A stretch of 64,000 nt of DNA from Hyphomicrobiales bacterium (GCA_900470965.1 UCCS01000047.1:29684-93683), one strand, 5' to 3'. Shown: positions 7,579 to 16,903, counted from the first letter of the stretch. Numbers and translations: made by a program. Notes: generated by a model from the sequence alone, not told the origin.

Positions 7579-9776
7579 TTTCCCGGCGACGCTTCAGCAA
7601 AGCAATCTGCGCGTTGGTCGTATCGGCGGGCATGCAGCGAACTGGTTTGGCGGGTGAAAGCATGGCGAACGTCTCCTTGCCGAATCCTGATACCCAGCCG
7701 ATCGTCTATCCCAATACAAAGCGCGGTGCGGTGGCGGAAACGCACTTCGGTGTGTCTGTGCCCGATCCTTATCGCTGGCTCGAAGGTGATCCTCGTAGCG
7801 ACATGGATGTCGCTGCGTGGATCGACGCGCAGCGGCGCTTCACGACCAAGTCTCTTTCCAATCTTCCTGGCCGGGACGCCTTCCACCGATCGCTCGCCTC
7901 GACCTTTGACTATGAGCGTCTCGGCATCCCGCAACGGTGCGGCGGTCGGTATTTCTTCACCCGCAGAGCGGGCGATCAGAATCAGCCCGCCCTTATCATG
8001 CGAGACGGTTCGGGCGCCGAGCGCATTCTGATCGACCCCGCAACGTGGTCGAAGGACGGCAGCGTCACGTTCGCGGAATGGAGAGCATCGCGAGACGGCG
8101 CGCGTGTGGCCTATGCCGTTCAAGACGGCGGCAGCGACTGGCGCACCATCTGCGTCCTCGATGTGGCAACCGGCAAGGTGATAAGCGACGTCGTACAGTG
8201 GGCACGCATCACGCAGATCGCATGGGCGAATGACGGATTGGGTTTCTATTACTCCCGATACCCAGGACCAAAGCCCGGCGTCGCTGACGCCTCGGTCCTT
8301 ATCAATCACGCCGTCTATTTCCATCGGATCGGTACGCCACAAACGGATGACACGTTGTTCTTCGCAACGCCGTCAAAACCTGGGCGGCTCAATTCCGCCG
8401 GCCTCACCGCCGACGGCCGGTACGCGATCATCTATTCGAGCGACGACCTGGTGCATGCCGATGTTTTGGTTGTCGATCTGGAGCTTCCTGACCAAGCCCC
8501 CCGCGTGCTAGTTCAGAATGTGGCGGATCGTTGGTCTGCCATCGGTAATGTCGGCACGAAACTTTTGTTTGCGGCCACAAAGGGTCCGGAACGATCGAAG
8601 ATCGTCAGCGTGGATCTTGCCGCATCGAAGTCCGCTTTCATCGACCTCGTGCCAGAGCAGGACTCGCATTTGACCGGTGCATACATCGCCGGCGATCGGA
8701 TCCTGGCAACCTATTTTGTTGACGCGAAGTCAGAAATGCGCCGGTTCCGGCTCGACGGTAGCCCCGACGGTGTTGTGGATCTGCCGGGCACCGGTATGGT
8801 GCGCGCTGTCTTCGGCGAACCGGTAAATCGCGAGGCCTTCTTCGTCTATGCGAGCTTCAACCAGCCAGATACAGTCTATCGCTACGACGTAGAGACCGGA
8901 CAACGGAGTGTCTGGGTAGAACCCGAGGTCGCCGCCGACCTGACGTCGATTTCCGTCGAACAACGCTTTTTCCGTTCGAAGGATGGCACGCGCGTCCCGA
9001 TATTTATCGCGCGCCGGAAAGGCACGGTCGGCCCTGTCCCAACCCTTGTTACCGGCTATGGGGCATTCGGGGGCAGCATGCCGCCGGGTTACTCCGCCAT
9101 GTTAACTCCGTGGATATTGCAGGGAGGCGCTATCGCTATCGTCAATATGCGTGGTGGCGGGGAATATGGCGCTGCATGGCATGAGGCGGGACGCGGCCTG
9201 AACAAACAGAACAGCTTCGACGATATGATAGCCGCGGCCGAATATCTGCACGTGAGCAAGATGGCGCCGCCTGACGGCATCGCAGTCTACGGCGACTCCG
9301 CGGGCGGCCTCATGGTTGGCGCAGTTGTAAACCAGCGTCCCGACCTGTTTGCGGCGGCACTGCCGAGCGTTGGCGTCATGGATATGCTGCGCTTCGACAA
9401 ATTTACTGGCGGAGCCCTATGGCTCGGTGAGTACGGCGATCCTGCCCGTGAATCCGATTTCCGCAATCTGTTGTCGTACTCGCCCTATCATAATGTGAGG
9501 CCAGGCAAGCCGTACCCGGCAATCCTAGTGACGACAGCGGACGCAGACAATCGCGTCGTGCCTGCTCACAGCTTCAAATACCTGGCCGCCCTACAGGCTG
9601 CTGATCTCGGACCGCGCCCACGACTGCTGCGGGTCGATACCCGTGCGGGCCACGGCACGGGTAAGCCGACGACCAAGGTGATCGAGGAAGCGGCCGACAT
9701 GCTGGCTTTCGCCGCAAGTTGGACGGGCCTCAAAGTAGGAGTAGGCCCGAGCAACCCCGAGCAAGAGGTAGAATGA
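7566..9776 (+). CDS. Prolyl-oligopeptidase-family (S9) serine peptidase
   Basis: This 736-residue protein has the S9A layout: an N-terminal segment with PYRWLEGD, a seven-bladed beta-propeller, and a C-terminal alpha/beta hydrolase domain. The likely triad is Ser578 in GDSAGG, Asp661 in TADADNRV and His696 in RAGHGTGKP. Most prolyl oligopeptidases have GGSNGG, so the elbow is atypical. The start SRRRFSKAICALVVSAG looks like a Tat or Sec export signal, so a periplasmic site is likely; cytosolic family members lack one. It would cleave short peptides, perhaps after proline. It begins inside the 3' end of the frameshifted small gene and probably shares its transcript. Confidence 0.88.
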   Translation: MVPLISRRRFSKAICALVVSAGMQRTGLAGESMANVSLPNPDTQPIVYPNTKRGAVAETHFGVSVPDPYRWLEGDPRSDMDVAAWIDAQRRFTTKSLSNLPGRDAFHRSLASTFDYERLGIPQRCGGRYFFTRRAGDQNQPALIMRDGSGAERILIDPATWSKDGSVTFAEWRASRDGARVAYAVQDGGSDWRTICVLDVATGKVISDVVQWARITQIAWANDGLGFYYSRYPGPKPGVADASVLINHAVYFHRIGTPQTDDTLFFATPSKPGRLNSAGLTADGRYAIIYSSDDLVHADVLVVDLELPDQAPRVLVQNVADRWSAIGNVGTKLLFAATKGPERSKIVSVDLAASKSAFIDLVPEQDSHLTGAYIAGDRILATYFVDAKSEMRRFRLDGSPDGVVDLPGTGMVRAVFGEPVNREAFFVYASFNQPDTVYRYDVETGQRSVWVEPEVAADLTSISVEQRFFRSKDGTRVPIFIARRKGTVGPVPTLVTGYGAFGGSMPPGYSAMLTPWILQGGAIAIVNMRGGGEYGAAWHEAGRGLNKQNSFDDMIAAAEYLHVSKMAPPDGIAVYGDSAGGLMVGAVVNQRPDLFAAALPSVGVMDMLRFDKFTGGALWLGEYGDPARESDFRNLLSYSPYHNVRPGKPYPAILVTTADADNRVVPAHSFKYLAALQAADLGPRPRLLRVDTRAGHGTGKPTTKVIEEAADMLAFAASWTGLKVGVGPSNPEQEVE

Positions 9777-9869
9777 CCGAAAGCGACGGGCTACTCTAGC
9801 CGTTGTTCTGATTAACGCGGGTTCAGAGCGGTTTTCGATCATTATGGCAAGCTGAATGCGCGGGAACGC

Positions 9870-10649
9870 TTAGAACTGCCAGTCAACCAGCGTCTCGCCG
9901 CCTGAGACCTCGAGTATAGTGCCGGTGACGTAGGGATTGGTCATCAGAAACACGGCCGCGTGACCGACGTCGGCCGGATAACCGATCCGGCGCGCCGGGA
10001 AATTGGTGCGCACCTTCCCACGGACATCTGCCGCATCTGTTGGAGATAAGAAGTTCCACAGATCGGTGTCGATGAAGCCGGGCCGAATGGCATTCACTCT
10101 GATGGGTCCGAGTTCGAGAGCCAGCGAGCGAGCCAGTGCCTCCACTGCGGCGAAAGTCGATGTGACGGCTGTCATGCCGATCTTCGAGCGCGCCGCGATG
10201 CCTCCCGTCAGAAAGGTGATGGACCCATTGGACGCAAGTTTTGGAGCCGCATATCGTGCGCATGCCCAGGAGCCAAGAAACTTGCTATTGGCATAGCTGC
10301 GCACGCCCCGCATGTCTTCGTCCATGAATGCACCCCAGCTGCCGTCGGTCGGACCCGCGGCGACAAGCAAATGATCCAAACTGCCGATATCGTTGAAGGC
10401 GTTGCGAACGGCATCCTCGTGACTGATATCGAGCACCAGCTGGTCGAAGGGCGCCAGCTCCGGATGGTCTACTATAGAGGCCGAGCGCCGGCTGGCGACT
10501 GTTACACTCGCTCCCGCCGCGTGAGCAGCCAGAGCCATTCCGAGCCCTATTCCTGTTTTCCCGCCGACGACGACCACGCGTTTTCCGGTTAGATCATAGG
10601 AAGGTGAAGGTGAATCTGGACGCCCCAGCTCGTTCTGTGATGTGGCCAT
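9870..10649 (-). CDS. Atypical SDR-family oxidoreductase
   Basis: This is a 259-residue short-chain dehydrogenase-like protein. The nucleotide-binding motif GGKTGIGLG and the IRVNAIRPGFIDTDLW segment after the active site are clear. The usual YxxxK pair is not seen: the region aligned to it reads GMTAVTSTFAAVEALARSLA. It may therefore be inactive as a dehydrogenase, or use other chemistry. ATG at 10649 follows TAGGAGA and is preferred to the TTG 6 bases upstream. It is the second gene after the SDR at 10683-11477, 33 bases apart on the same strand, so cotranscription is likely. Confidence 0.85.
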   Translation of the reverse strand: MATSQNELGRPDSPSPSYDLTGKRVVVVGGKTGIGLGMALAAHAAGASVTVASRRSASIVDHPELAPFDQLVLDISHEDAVRNAFNDIGSLDHLLVAAGPTDGSWGAFMDEDMRGVRSYANSKFLGSWACARYAAPKLASNGSITFLTGGIAARSKIGMTAVTSTFAAVEALARSLALELGPIRVNAIRPGFIDTDLWNFLSPTDAADVRGKVRTNFPARRIGYPADVGHAAVFLMTNPYVTGTILEVSGGETLVDWQF

Positions 10650-10682
10650 GGTCAATCTCCTAATAGCGTGGTCGTGGAAGGA

Positions 10683-11477
10683 TCAGGCGATTTGCCTCAG
10701 AACGCCGCCGTCAACGCGCATCGCAGCCCCGGTCGTGCCGGACGCCTGCTCCGAGCAAAGGTAAACGACCATGTTGGCTACCTCTCCCGTCGTCGTGAAC
10801 CGTTGCAGCAGCGAGGTCGGCCGCATTGTCTTCACGAAGTTCTGCTCGGCCTGCTCTTGCGTAATGCCTTCGGAGGCAGCCGTCGCTTTCATCCAGTTCG
10901 ACATGATTTCTGAACTCGTCGGGCCTGGAAGCACCGAGTTGACTGTTACGCCAGTCCCGGAAACAGTTTCGGCAAGCCCCCGCGAGATCGCCAGCTGCGC
11001 TGTCTTTGTCATACCGTAGTCGATCATATCTTTTGGGATTGCGAGCGCGGATTCGCTGCTAATGAACACGACCCGTCCCCAGCCGCGCTCCGTCATCTTG
11101 GGCAGATAATGGCGCGCTCCACGAACACCGCTCATGACGTTGAGCTGAAACAGGCTCAGCCAGTCCTCGTCAGTGAGATCGTAAAATGGTTTGGGATTGG
11201 CTGTGCCAGCGTTGTTGATCAGGATATCGGCACTGGGAGCTTTGGACGTAAGGATCGCGCTTCCTTCCTTGGTTGCCACGTCAGCCACAACGCCTGTGAT
11301 TTCGACGCCGGGAAAGAGCGCCCTGATTTCGGCAACCGCCGTGGCGACACGGTCCTCGCTACGGCCGTTGATAAAGACTGACGCGCCAGCGCGCGCCAAG
11401 CCTTCTGCGATCGCCCGCCCAATGCCGGCGGTGGATCCGGTAACAACTGCGCTGCGCCCTGCAAGTGAAATGTTCAT
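10683..11477 (-). CDS. SDR-family oxidoreductase
   Basis: This is a 264-residue classical short-chain dehydrogenase. It shows the cofactor motif TGSTAGIG, the NNAG motif, catalytic Ser in the ISSESA stretch, YGMTK for the YxxxK pair, and the PGPTSSE segment. Basic residues after the second strand (NGRSEDR) hint at NADP(H) preference. It leads a two-gene unit with the atypical SDR downstream. The regulator at 11630-12520 is on the same strand upstream. The substrate is unknown. Confidence 0.9.
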   Translation of the reverse strand: MNISLAGRSAVVTGSTAGIGRAIAEGLARAGASVFINGRSEDRVATAVAEIRALFPGVEITGVVADVATKEGSAILTSKAPSADILINNAGTANPKPFYDLTDEDWLSLFQLNVMSGVRGARHYLPKMTERGWGRVVFISSESALAIPKDMIDYGMTKTAQLAISRGLAETVSGTGVTVNSVLPGPTSSEIMSNWMKATAASEGITQEQAEQNFVKTMRPTSLLQRFTTTGEVANMVVYLCSEQASGTTGAAMRVDGGVLRQIA

Positions 11478-11554
11478 GATCGTTCTTTCTTATGGCGACG
11501 ATCATTCTTCATAGCGCATGCCAAAAATAGCGATAACAAACTAAATGGGCATGA

Positions 11555-11575
11555 TATTCATATTCGGATGGAATA
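11555..11575. promoter_or_regulatory. Inverted repeat upstream of SDR pair
   Basis: TATTC and GAATA form a 5-bp inverted repeat 11 bases apart, about 80-100 bases upstream of the SDR start, in an AT-rich gap of 152 bases. The size and position suit a LysR-type site, perhaps for the adjacent regulator. The repeat is short and could be chance. Confidence 0.25.
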
Positions 11576-11629
11576 AATGACGAGCACCCAGGAGGTGCAA
11601 CCATTAGCTTCTTCAAAGGCGTCGATAAA

Positions 11630-12520
11630 TCATAACCGCTCGTCTAGCGAGGCGGCCAGGAAGTCCGTCACGTGCCGGACCCGGGCGGGAACCAACCGAC
11701 GTTTGGGCCATACAAAGCTGATGTCTCTGGTGGCCTGGACATAATCGTTGAGGATTGTCACTACGTCGGGGTGCGAAAGCTCTTCGACGAGGGACGCTTT
11801 TGTGAACATGCCAATCCCAACGCCGGCCAACACACCCGCACGGATAGTCTCCATGCTGTTGGAGGTGAGGTTACCGCGCACAGTCACGCTAAAATGACCT
11901 TTTGGACCGACGAACGGCCAATTCGCCACCTCCTCGAAGCCGCCGTACACGAGACAATTATGACGTGCGAGCTCGCCGGGCTCTGAGGGGACCCCATGCT
12001 TTTCGAAGTATTGGCGCGAGCCGACGCACACGAGGGGGGTGCTTGCTACGCGTCTGACGACGGCATCAGGCTCCTCGACAGCTCCCACTCTTATCACCAG
12101 ATCGACCCGATCCTCGACCATGTCCCGCCGAAGGTCTGATAGAACGAGGTCCACTCGGAGCGTAGGATATTCGGCCAGCAAATTCGGAATGATGGGAAGA
12201 ATGTGAAGTCGACCGAACGTGGTGGGTACCGCAATGCGGATCGATCCAGACATGTCGGCGCCGCTGCCCATGACTTCTCGATTGGTGTCTTCGATCTCCT
12301 CGAGCAGAGGTTTCATGCGATCGAAGTATCTTCGTCCCTGGTCAGTCAAGGTGACGTTTCGGGTGCTGCGATTGAAGAGTGCGACGCCAAGGCGATCTTC
12401 AAGCGCACCGATCGCTTTGCTCACTGCAGGCTGTGACGTGCCGGTTCTCCGGGCGGCTGCCGTAAAACCGCCCGTCTCGACGACCGCCAGAAACACCTCG
12501 AGCTCAGAAAGCCTGTCCAT
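11630..12520 (-). CDS. LysR-family transcriptional regulator
   Basis: This is a 296-residue LysR regulator with an intact N-terminal winged helix (FTAAARRTGTSQPAVSKAIG and LEDRLGVALFNRSTRNV) and an effector domain ending in SFVWPKRRLVPARVRHVTDFL. The length and layout match the CrgA-like subgroup. It is encoded just upstream of, and on the same strand as, the two SDR genes at 9870-11477, the most likely targets. The effector is unknown. Confidence 0.92.
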   Translation of the reverse strand: MDRLSELEVFLAVVETGGFTAAARRTGTSQPAVSKAIGALEDRLGVALFNRSTRNVTLTDQGRRYFDRMKPLLEEIEDTNREVMGSGADMSGSIRIAVPTTFGRLHILPIIPNLLAEYPTLRVDLVLSDLRRDMVEDRVDLVIRVGAVEEPDAVVRRVASTPLVCVGSRQYFEKHGVPSEPGELARHNCLVYGGFEEVANWPFVGPKGHFSVTVRGNLTSNSMETIRAGVLAGVGIGMFTKASLVEELSHPDVVTILNDYVQATRDISFVWPKRRLVPARVRHVTDFLAASLDERL

Positions 12521-12683
12521 CCTAGGACCTCGGGAAAAAAATGGTCGGGAGGCGTCCTACCATTCTGGCAACTCGTCTCAAGCACATGTCGGTCCTCATG
12601 GTCGTATTTGGGATCATGCAGCGATGGTTTTGGCGCTGTTTGCGCTTGGCGCCCTCGGAACGCACGGAAAACGCAGACCTGCA

Positions 12684-13580
12684 TCAAGGACATCCGGTGC
12701 GGATTGCATCGATCACGACCCGGGTGGCTGGTGGCATATGCCGCTGACGCGAGTAACTCAGGAAGAACCCAGGGAACGACTTAGTCCACTCAAGTAGAAG
12801 AGGCACAAGCTTGCCTTTCTCGATCAGGTCATTAGCGGTATCCTCGATACAGAAGGCGATCCCGATATTGTCGGTCGCCAATTGCAGAACGGCACGCCTG
12901 TCATTGACGATGATGCTGGCGGGAGGATTGATCGAAAACCAGTGGCCGTTCTCATAAAATTCCCACGGAAACGGATGCTGCTGGCCGGGCCAGCGCCAGC
13001 AGATGCAATCGTGGGACAGAAGATCGCGCGGTGTGTCGGGGGCGCCGTGCCGGGCAATGTAATCCGGAGAGGCCACTGCTATTTGGCGAAGTTCACCGCC
13101 GAGCGGTACCGCAACCATGTCTTGACTGATGACCTCGCCGATCCTCACGGCGATGTCGAACCCGCCTGCAACCGGATCCGTCACTTCATCGTCGAACGTA
13201 ATGTCCAACCGGATCTCAGGGAAGTTTTGGCGTAGCTCCGCCAGGACCGGCAAGATGAACTTCTCGCCTGCGGACCGAAAGGAGACGATGCGCACGGTGC
13301 CTGCTGGCCGCCCGGCAGCATCCCTGCTCTGTGTAAGCGCCATCTCTATCTCGGTTAAGGCCGGGCGCATCCTGTCCCGCAACGCGGCGCCCGCCTCGGT
13401 CAATGCCACCGTGCGGGTTGTCCGTTGGAAAAGCTGCTGTCGAAGATCGGCCTCCAGTGCCCTGACCGTCTGGCTGGCAGCCGATGACGTGATGCCGAGT
13501 TCGTCGGCAGCCCTTGAAAAGTTCAGTGTATCGGCAACTGCCAGAAACGTGCGGATGCGGGAAAAGTCGGCGGATCTCAT
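12684..13580 (-). CDS. LysR-family transcriptional regulator
   Basis: This is a 298-residue LysR regulator. The helix-turn-helix region reads FSRAADELGITSSAASQTVR with LEADLRQQLFQRTTRTV. The effector domain is complete and ends in FLSYSRQRHMPPATRVVIDAI. It is divergent from the SDR gene at 13677, with 96 bases between them that contain a perfect inverted repeat. That arrangement makes the two downstream SDR genes the likely targets. Confidence 0.92.
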   Translation of the reverse strand: MRSADFSRIRTFLAVADTLNFSRAADELGITSSAASQTVRALEADLRQQLFQRTTRTVALTEAGAALRDRMRPALTEIEMALTQSRDAAGRPAGTVRIVSFRSAGEKFILPVLAELRQNFPEIRLDITFDDEVTDPVAGGFDIAVRIGEVISQDMVAVPLGGELRQIAVASPDYIARHGAPDTPRDLLSHDCICWRWPGQQHPFPWEFYENGHWFSINPPASIIVNDRRAVLQLATDNIGIAFCIEDTANDLIEKGKLVPLLLEWTKSFPGFFLSYSRQRHMPPATRVVIDAIRTGCP

Positions 13581-13604
13581 TCCTATTACGAAGCACAGCT
13601 ACGC

Positions 13605-13619
13605 AATCTTGTAAAGATT
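13605..13619. promoter_or_regulatory. Perfect inverted repeat between divergent LysR and SDR genes
   Basis: AATCTT-GTA-AAGATT is a perfect 6-bp inverted repeat, 25 bases from the LysR start and 58 bases from the SDR start. It contains the ATC-N7-GAT symmetry common in LysR recognition sites, so it probably is the operator for the regulator at 12684-13580. Confidence 0.5.
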
Positions 13620-13676
13620 CTCTGGATTATCGCGTCATCGTTATTGCCTTAGCCTCCGTTGCGAAAGGAGATCGAT

Positions 13677-14414
13677 ATGATCAAAACCTTCCAAAACCAA
13701 ATAGCGCTGGTGACAGGCGCAGCCCGAGGTATCGGACGGGCAACAGCCTTGACGCTACAGTCCAGAGGCGCACGTGTCGTTGCAACCGACGTCAGTGAAG
13801 CGGTTCATGAGCTGCAAGCGGAAGACATCGTCACACTGACCGGTGACATCGCCGAGGAGGCGACGGCCATTCGAAGTGTAGGCCTTGCAGTCGAGCGTTT
13901 TGGTGCCCTTGACATCCTCGTCAATAACGCGGGTCGCACCATGAATCGGGCGCTCATCGATATGAGCGTTGCTGACTGGGATGACATCATGTCCGTCAAC
14001 GCCCGAGGTACATTCCTTCACTGCCGTGAAGCCGTCCGCGCCATGCTCGCAGGGCAGGGCGGCGTCATCGTCAACGTTGCCTCTATCGTCGCTCAGGTTG
14101 CGATGAAAGATACATCCGTCTACGCAGCAAGCAAAGGTGCGATTGCGCAGCTGACGAAGGTCATCGCCGTAGAATACGGTGCTCAAGGCATTCGCGCCAA
14201 CGCCGTCGCTCCCGGCGTCGTCGAAACGGACATCCTTGAGGGCATCGTGTCGGACAGCCGCGCGACGCTGGCAAGCCACGCTTCCGCCCATCCGATCGGA
14301 CGGGTGGGCCAGCCTCAGGACATCGCCGAAGTCATCGCTTTTCTCGCTTCTCCCGCGTCCGCATTCATGACGGGCTCTCTCGTCATGGCGGATGGTGGTT
14401 TCACTGCATTGTAA
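13677..14414 (+). CDS. SDR-family oxidoreductase
   Basis: This is a 245-residue classical short-chain dehydrogenase. It shows TGAARGIG, DILVNNAG, the catalytic Ser in VNVASIVA and YAASK for YxxxK. The end, SFLxSPASAFMTGSLVMADGG-like, is typical of the FabG group. The ATG at 13677 lies 6 bases after AAGGAG and is preferred to the start at 13659. Asp after the second strand (VVATDVS) suggests NAD(H) preference. A second SDR follows 12 bases downstream, forming a two-gene unit controlled by the divergent LysR protein. Confidence 0.9.
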   Translation: MIKTFQNQIALVTGAARGIGRATALTLQSRGARVVATDVSEAVHELQAEDIVTLTGDIAEEATAIRSVGLAVERFGALDILVNNAGRTMNRALIDMSVADWDDIMSVNARGTFLHCREAVRAMLAGQGGVIVNVASIVAQVAMKDTSVYAASKGAIAQLTKVIAVEYGAQGIRANAVAPGVVETDILEGIVSDSRATLASHASAHPIGRVGQPQDIAEVIAFLASPASAFMTGSLVMADGGFTAL

Positions 14415-14426
14415 AGGACTTAGAAC

Positions 14427-15104
14427 ATGCCAAGCATTCTTATCGTTGGTGCTGAACGCGGTCTCGGCCTCGGCCTCGCCGAGGCACTTAAATCCCACGG
14501 CTGGGAGGTCACCGGCACGGCCCGCCAAGGCGCTGACGCGACTGCTCTCGAGAAGGTCGCGCGTGTAGCGCATGTCGACGTAACCCGCGCCGATCAGATC
14601 GATCCGCTTAGGCAAGAAATCGACGGACCCTTTGACGTAATCTTTCTGGTGGCAGGCATGTTCGGGCCTTTGCACAACTCGGTTGTTGAAGCGACGGACG
14701 GGGAATTCGCCCAGATCATGCTGACGAACTGCTTTGGGCCCATCCGGCTGGCTCACGGTCTGCTCGATCGTTTGAAGCCGCATGGTACGATCGCCGCAAT
14801 GTCTTCTCATCGCGGCAGCATCGCGCTCAACACGGAACCTGGACTGAAACTTGATCTTTATCGGGCCAGCAAGGCAGGTCTCAACATGCTCGTGCGGACA
14901 CTTCATGCCGATCATCCCGATCTGACCGTTCTCTCGATCCATCCAGGCTGGGTGGCAACCGCCATGGGGACGCTGGACGGCACTGTCGAGGCTGAGATCT
15001 CCGTCGACGAAAGCGTGAAAGGAATGGTGGACGTGCTGAAGGCACATATGGGGACAGGCAAAAACCTGTACCTCGACTGGCGGGGACGATCGCTCCCTTG
15101 GTAA
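14427..15104 (+). CDS. SDR-family oxidoreductase
   Basis: This is a 225-residue short-chain dehydrogenase-like protein of the shorter kind. It shows the cofactor motif VGAERGLGLG, catalytic Ser in AAMSSHRGSI and YRASK for YxxxK. It is probably translated from the same message as the SDR 12 bases upstream. The NAGxxGP-like region reads VAGMFGPLHN. Some relatives act on quinone or aldehyde substrates; nothing here fixes the substrate. Confidence 0.88.
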   Translation: MPSILIVGAERGLGLGLAEALKSHGWEVTGTARQGADATALEKVARVAHVDVTRADQIDPLRQEIDGPFDVIFLVAGMFGPLHNSVVEATDGEFAQIMLTNCFGPIRLAHGLLDRLKPHGTIAAMSSHRGSIALNTEPGLKLDLYRASKAGLNMLVRTLHADHPDLTVLSIHPGWVATAMGTLDGTVEAEISVDESVKGMVDVLKAHMGTGKNLYLDWRGRSLPW

Positions 15105-15211
15105 ACAGATGTCGTGCGGCTGCAGCCGAGGCGTCGAACCTGCGCCGCACGTCAGCCGACAGCTGGTTCGGTTTGCCAAGGCGCTTCCGCCTCAAGGGGG
15201 GAGCAACCTTT

Positions 15212-15646
15212 TCAGCCGCCCGACGATCTGAGGTTCTCTAGCTCGGCAGCGATGTCGTCGCCAAGCGATAGCGGGCAGCCCCAATAATCATAGATGCCGC
15301 CGTGTCCGTTATCCTGCCCGCAGATGACGAAGACGCCGGTGCCAAACTTGTTCTTTAAGTGCGATGCGAGCCAGCCGACGAAGCCGCTATTGTCTTCCCC
15401 GTCTGGAAAATGGAAGCTGAAAATCTTGAACTGCTCGGCTCCGTTTGTCACTGGGACCAGCTGGCTCCAGCAGTGTTCGTTGCGGACGACGGCAAGAGCA
15501 TCGGCGGAGACTTGGGAGGGGAAGTCGTCCAGAGCGAATTCGACAAAACCATAGGGCTGATCGAACTCTCGCAAGGTTGTGCGAGGGAAAAGACGCCTGA
15601 GACGCGCATCCGTCTGATCGGGTGTTTCGAGGGAGATGTCGACCAT
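15212..15646 (-). CDS. Conserved uncharacterised protein, possibly DUF6196
   Basis: This 144-residue soluble protein has no signal peptide or membrane segment. Notable conserved-looking stretches are PYGFVEFAL, FKIFSFHFPDGEDNSGFVGW and FVICGQDNGHGGIYDYWGCP. I recall this pattern from an uncharacterised bacterial family (possibly DUF6196), but the name is uncertain and no function is known. It is convergent with the SDR gene on its left and has its own 400-base upstream region. Confidence 0.7.
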   Translation of the reverse strand: MVDISLETPDQTDARLRRLFPRTTLREFDQPYGFVEFALDDFPSQVSADALAVVRNEHCWSQLVPVTNGAEQFKIFSFHFPDGEDNSGFVGWLASHLKNKFGTGVFVICGQDNGHGGIYDYWGCPLSLGDDIAAELENLRSSGG

Positions 15647-16057
15647 ATTTTTCCTGTCGTTGATGTCGTTAAGCGCTGTTGATCCGACGATCTTGAGCCA
15701 ACCGGCCTTCAGTAACCCGGGCAGAGATTGTCCCTGGACCGTCGGATCATTCTTGCGCCTTTGTTAGTCCGGTGGCGCCGCAGAAAGAAGAATGGGTTCG
15801 CGGAAATCTGAAGTCTGCGTCCAAGAGCGCTCGCAACCTGCGGCTATTTTCGATGCCCCGTGTCGTGCTTTAGCCCTGATTTGCAGGGGTTTAGTACTCA
15901 CATCGCAGGATTTGAAACCAAAAGTTGGAACTCCTCTTCATAGGGAGCGCCTACATCCATCGCCGGGCCGGATTAAATGAATTGCTCCATGTGCAGTGGT
16001 TCGGGCTGAGAAAACCGGGACCACGCGGATCTCGGCACAATCAACGGAGACTTCGTC
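15647..16057. other. Divergent intergenic region without a gene
   Basis: This 411-base stretch separates the start of the uncharacterised gene (minus strand) from the SDR at 16058 (plus strand). It must hold both promoters. I see no coding frame with a family signature and no strong palindrome. Confidence 0.4.
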
Positions 16058-16903
16058 ATGATCGATAAAAACGCTGTGTGGCTGATTACTGGTTCATCCA
16101 GAGGCCTGGGTCGAGCGATCGCGGAAAAGGTTCTTCAGGCCGGGTACCGTGCTGTGCTGACTGCCCGGAATCCGGATCAGCTTCGCGACCTTGCCGAAAA
16201 GCGCAGCGATGCGGTTCTCGTCACGCCTCTCGACGTCACGCAGCAAGACCAGATCGATAGAGCTTACGCGGCCGCAATAGACAGATTTGGTCGCGTCGAC
16301 GTGCTCGTCAACAATGCTGGCTATGGTTACCTGGCCGCGATCGAGGAGGGCGAGGACGCTGAAATGCGGGCACTGTTCGAGACCGATCTGTTCGCCCCGG
16401 TCAACCTTATCAAAAAAGTCCTGCCTGGCATGCGTCAGCGGCGCCAAGGACACATTGTCAACGTCAGTTCGATCGGCGGTCTCGTTACCTATCCGGGCGT
16501 CGGCTACTACCACATGGTCAAGTTCGGCCTGGAGGCCATGTCGGACACGCTGGCGAAAGAAGTCGCCGGGCTTGGTATTGGCGTCACTGTCGTTGCGCCA
16601 GGTGCTTTTCGAACGGACTTCCGCGGGCCGGAGTCGATGAAATTCTCATCGATCGTGATCGACGACTACAAGGATACAGCCGGAAAATCCCGAGAAGGAA
16701 CTGCTGCTGGACACCGCAAACAGATTGGCGACCCGGCCCGTGGTGCGGAAGCGATCATCGAAGCCGTCGAGGCCGAGCATCCACCGGTTCATCTGCTGAT
16801 CGGCGGCGACGCGCTCGACCAGCTGCGCAAGAAGCTCGAAGACGTGCGTGCGGAAACCGATGCCTGGGAAGGCGTCACTCGCAGCACCGATTTCAAGGAC
16901 TGA
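16058..16903 (+). CDS. SDR-family oxidoreductase
   Basis: This is a 281-residue short-chain dehydrogenase of the longer type. It shows WLITGSSRGLGRAIAEK for the cofactor loop, VLVNNAGYGY, catalytic Ser in VNVSSIGG and YHMVK for the YxxxK pair. The extended C-terminus (residues about 200-281) is usual for this subgroup, often annotated as oxidoreductase or ketoreductase. A Gfo/Idh/MocA gene follows 46 bases downstream on the same strand, so the two may act in one pathway. Confidence 0.9.
   Translation: MIDKNAVWLITGSSRGLGRAIAEKVLQAGYRAVLTARNPDQLRDLAEKRSDAVLVTPLDVTQQDQIDRAYAAAIDRFGRVDVLVNNAGYGYLAAIEEGEDAEMRALFETDLFAPVNLIKKVLPGMRQRRQGHIVNVSSIGGLVTYPGVGYYHMVKFGLEAMSDTLAKEVAGLGIGVTVVAPGAFRTDFRGPESMKFSSIVIDDYKDTAGKSREGTAAGHRKQIGDPARGAEAIIEAVEAEHPPVHLLIGGDALDQLRKKLEDVRAETDAWEGVTRSTDFKD

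Noticed and set aside
15113..15151. Inverted repeat CGTGCGGC / GCCGCACG after the SDR at 14427-15104 as a terminator
   Set aside because: The loop is 23 bases long and no T-run follows, so I could not support a terminator.
13755..15179. Long minus-strand open frame of 474 codons opposite two SDR genes
   Set aside because: The plus strand has two intact SDR proteins with full motifs; the antisense frame has no motif and atypical composition.
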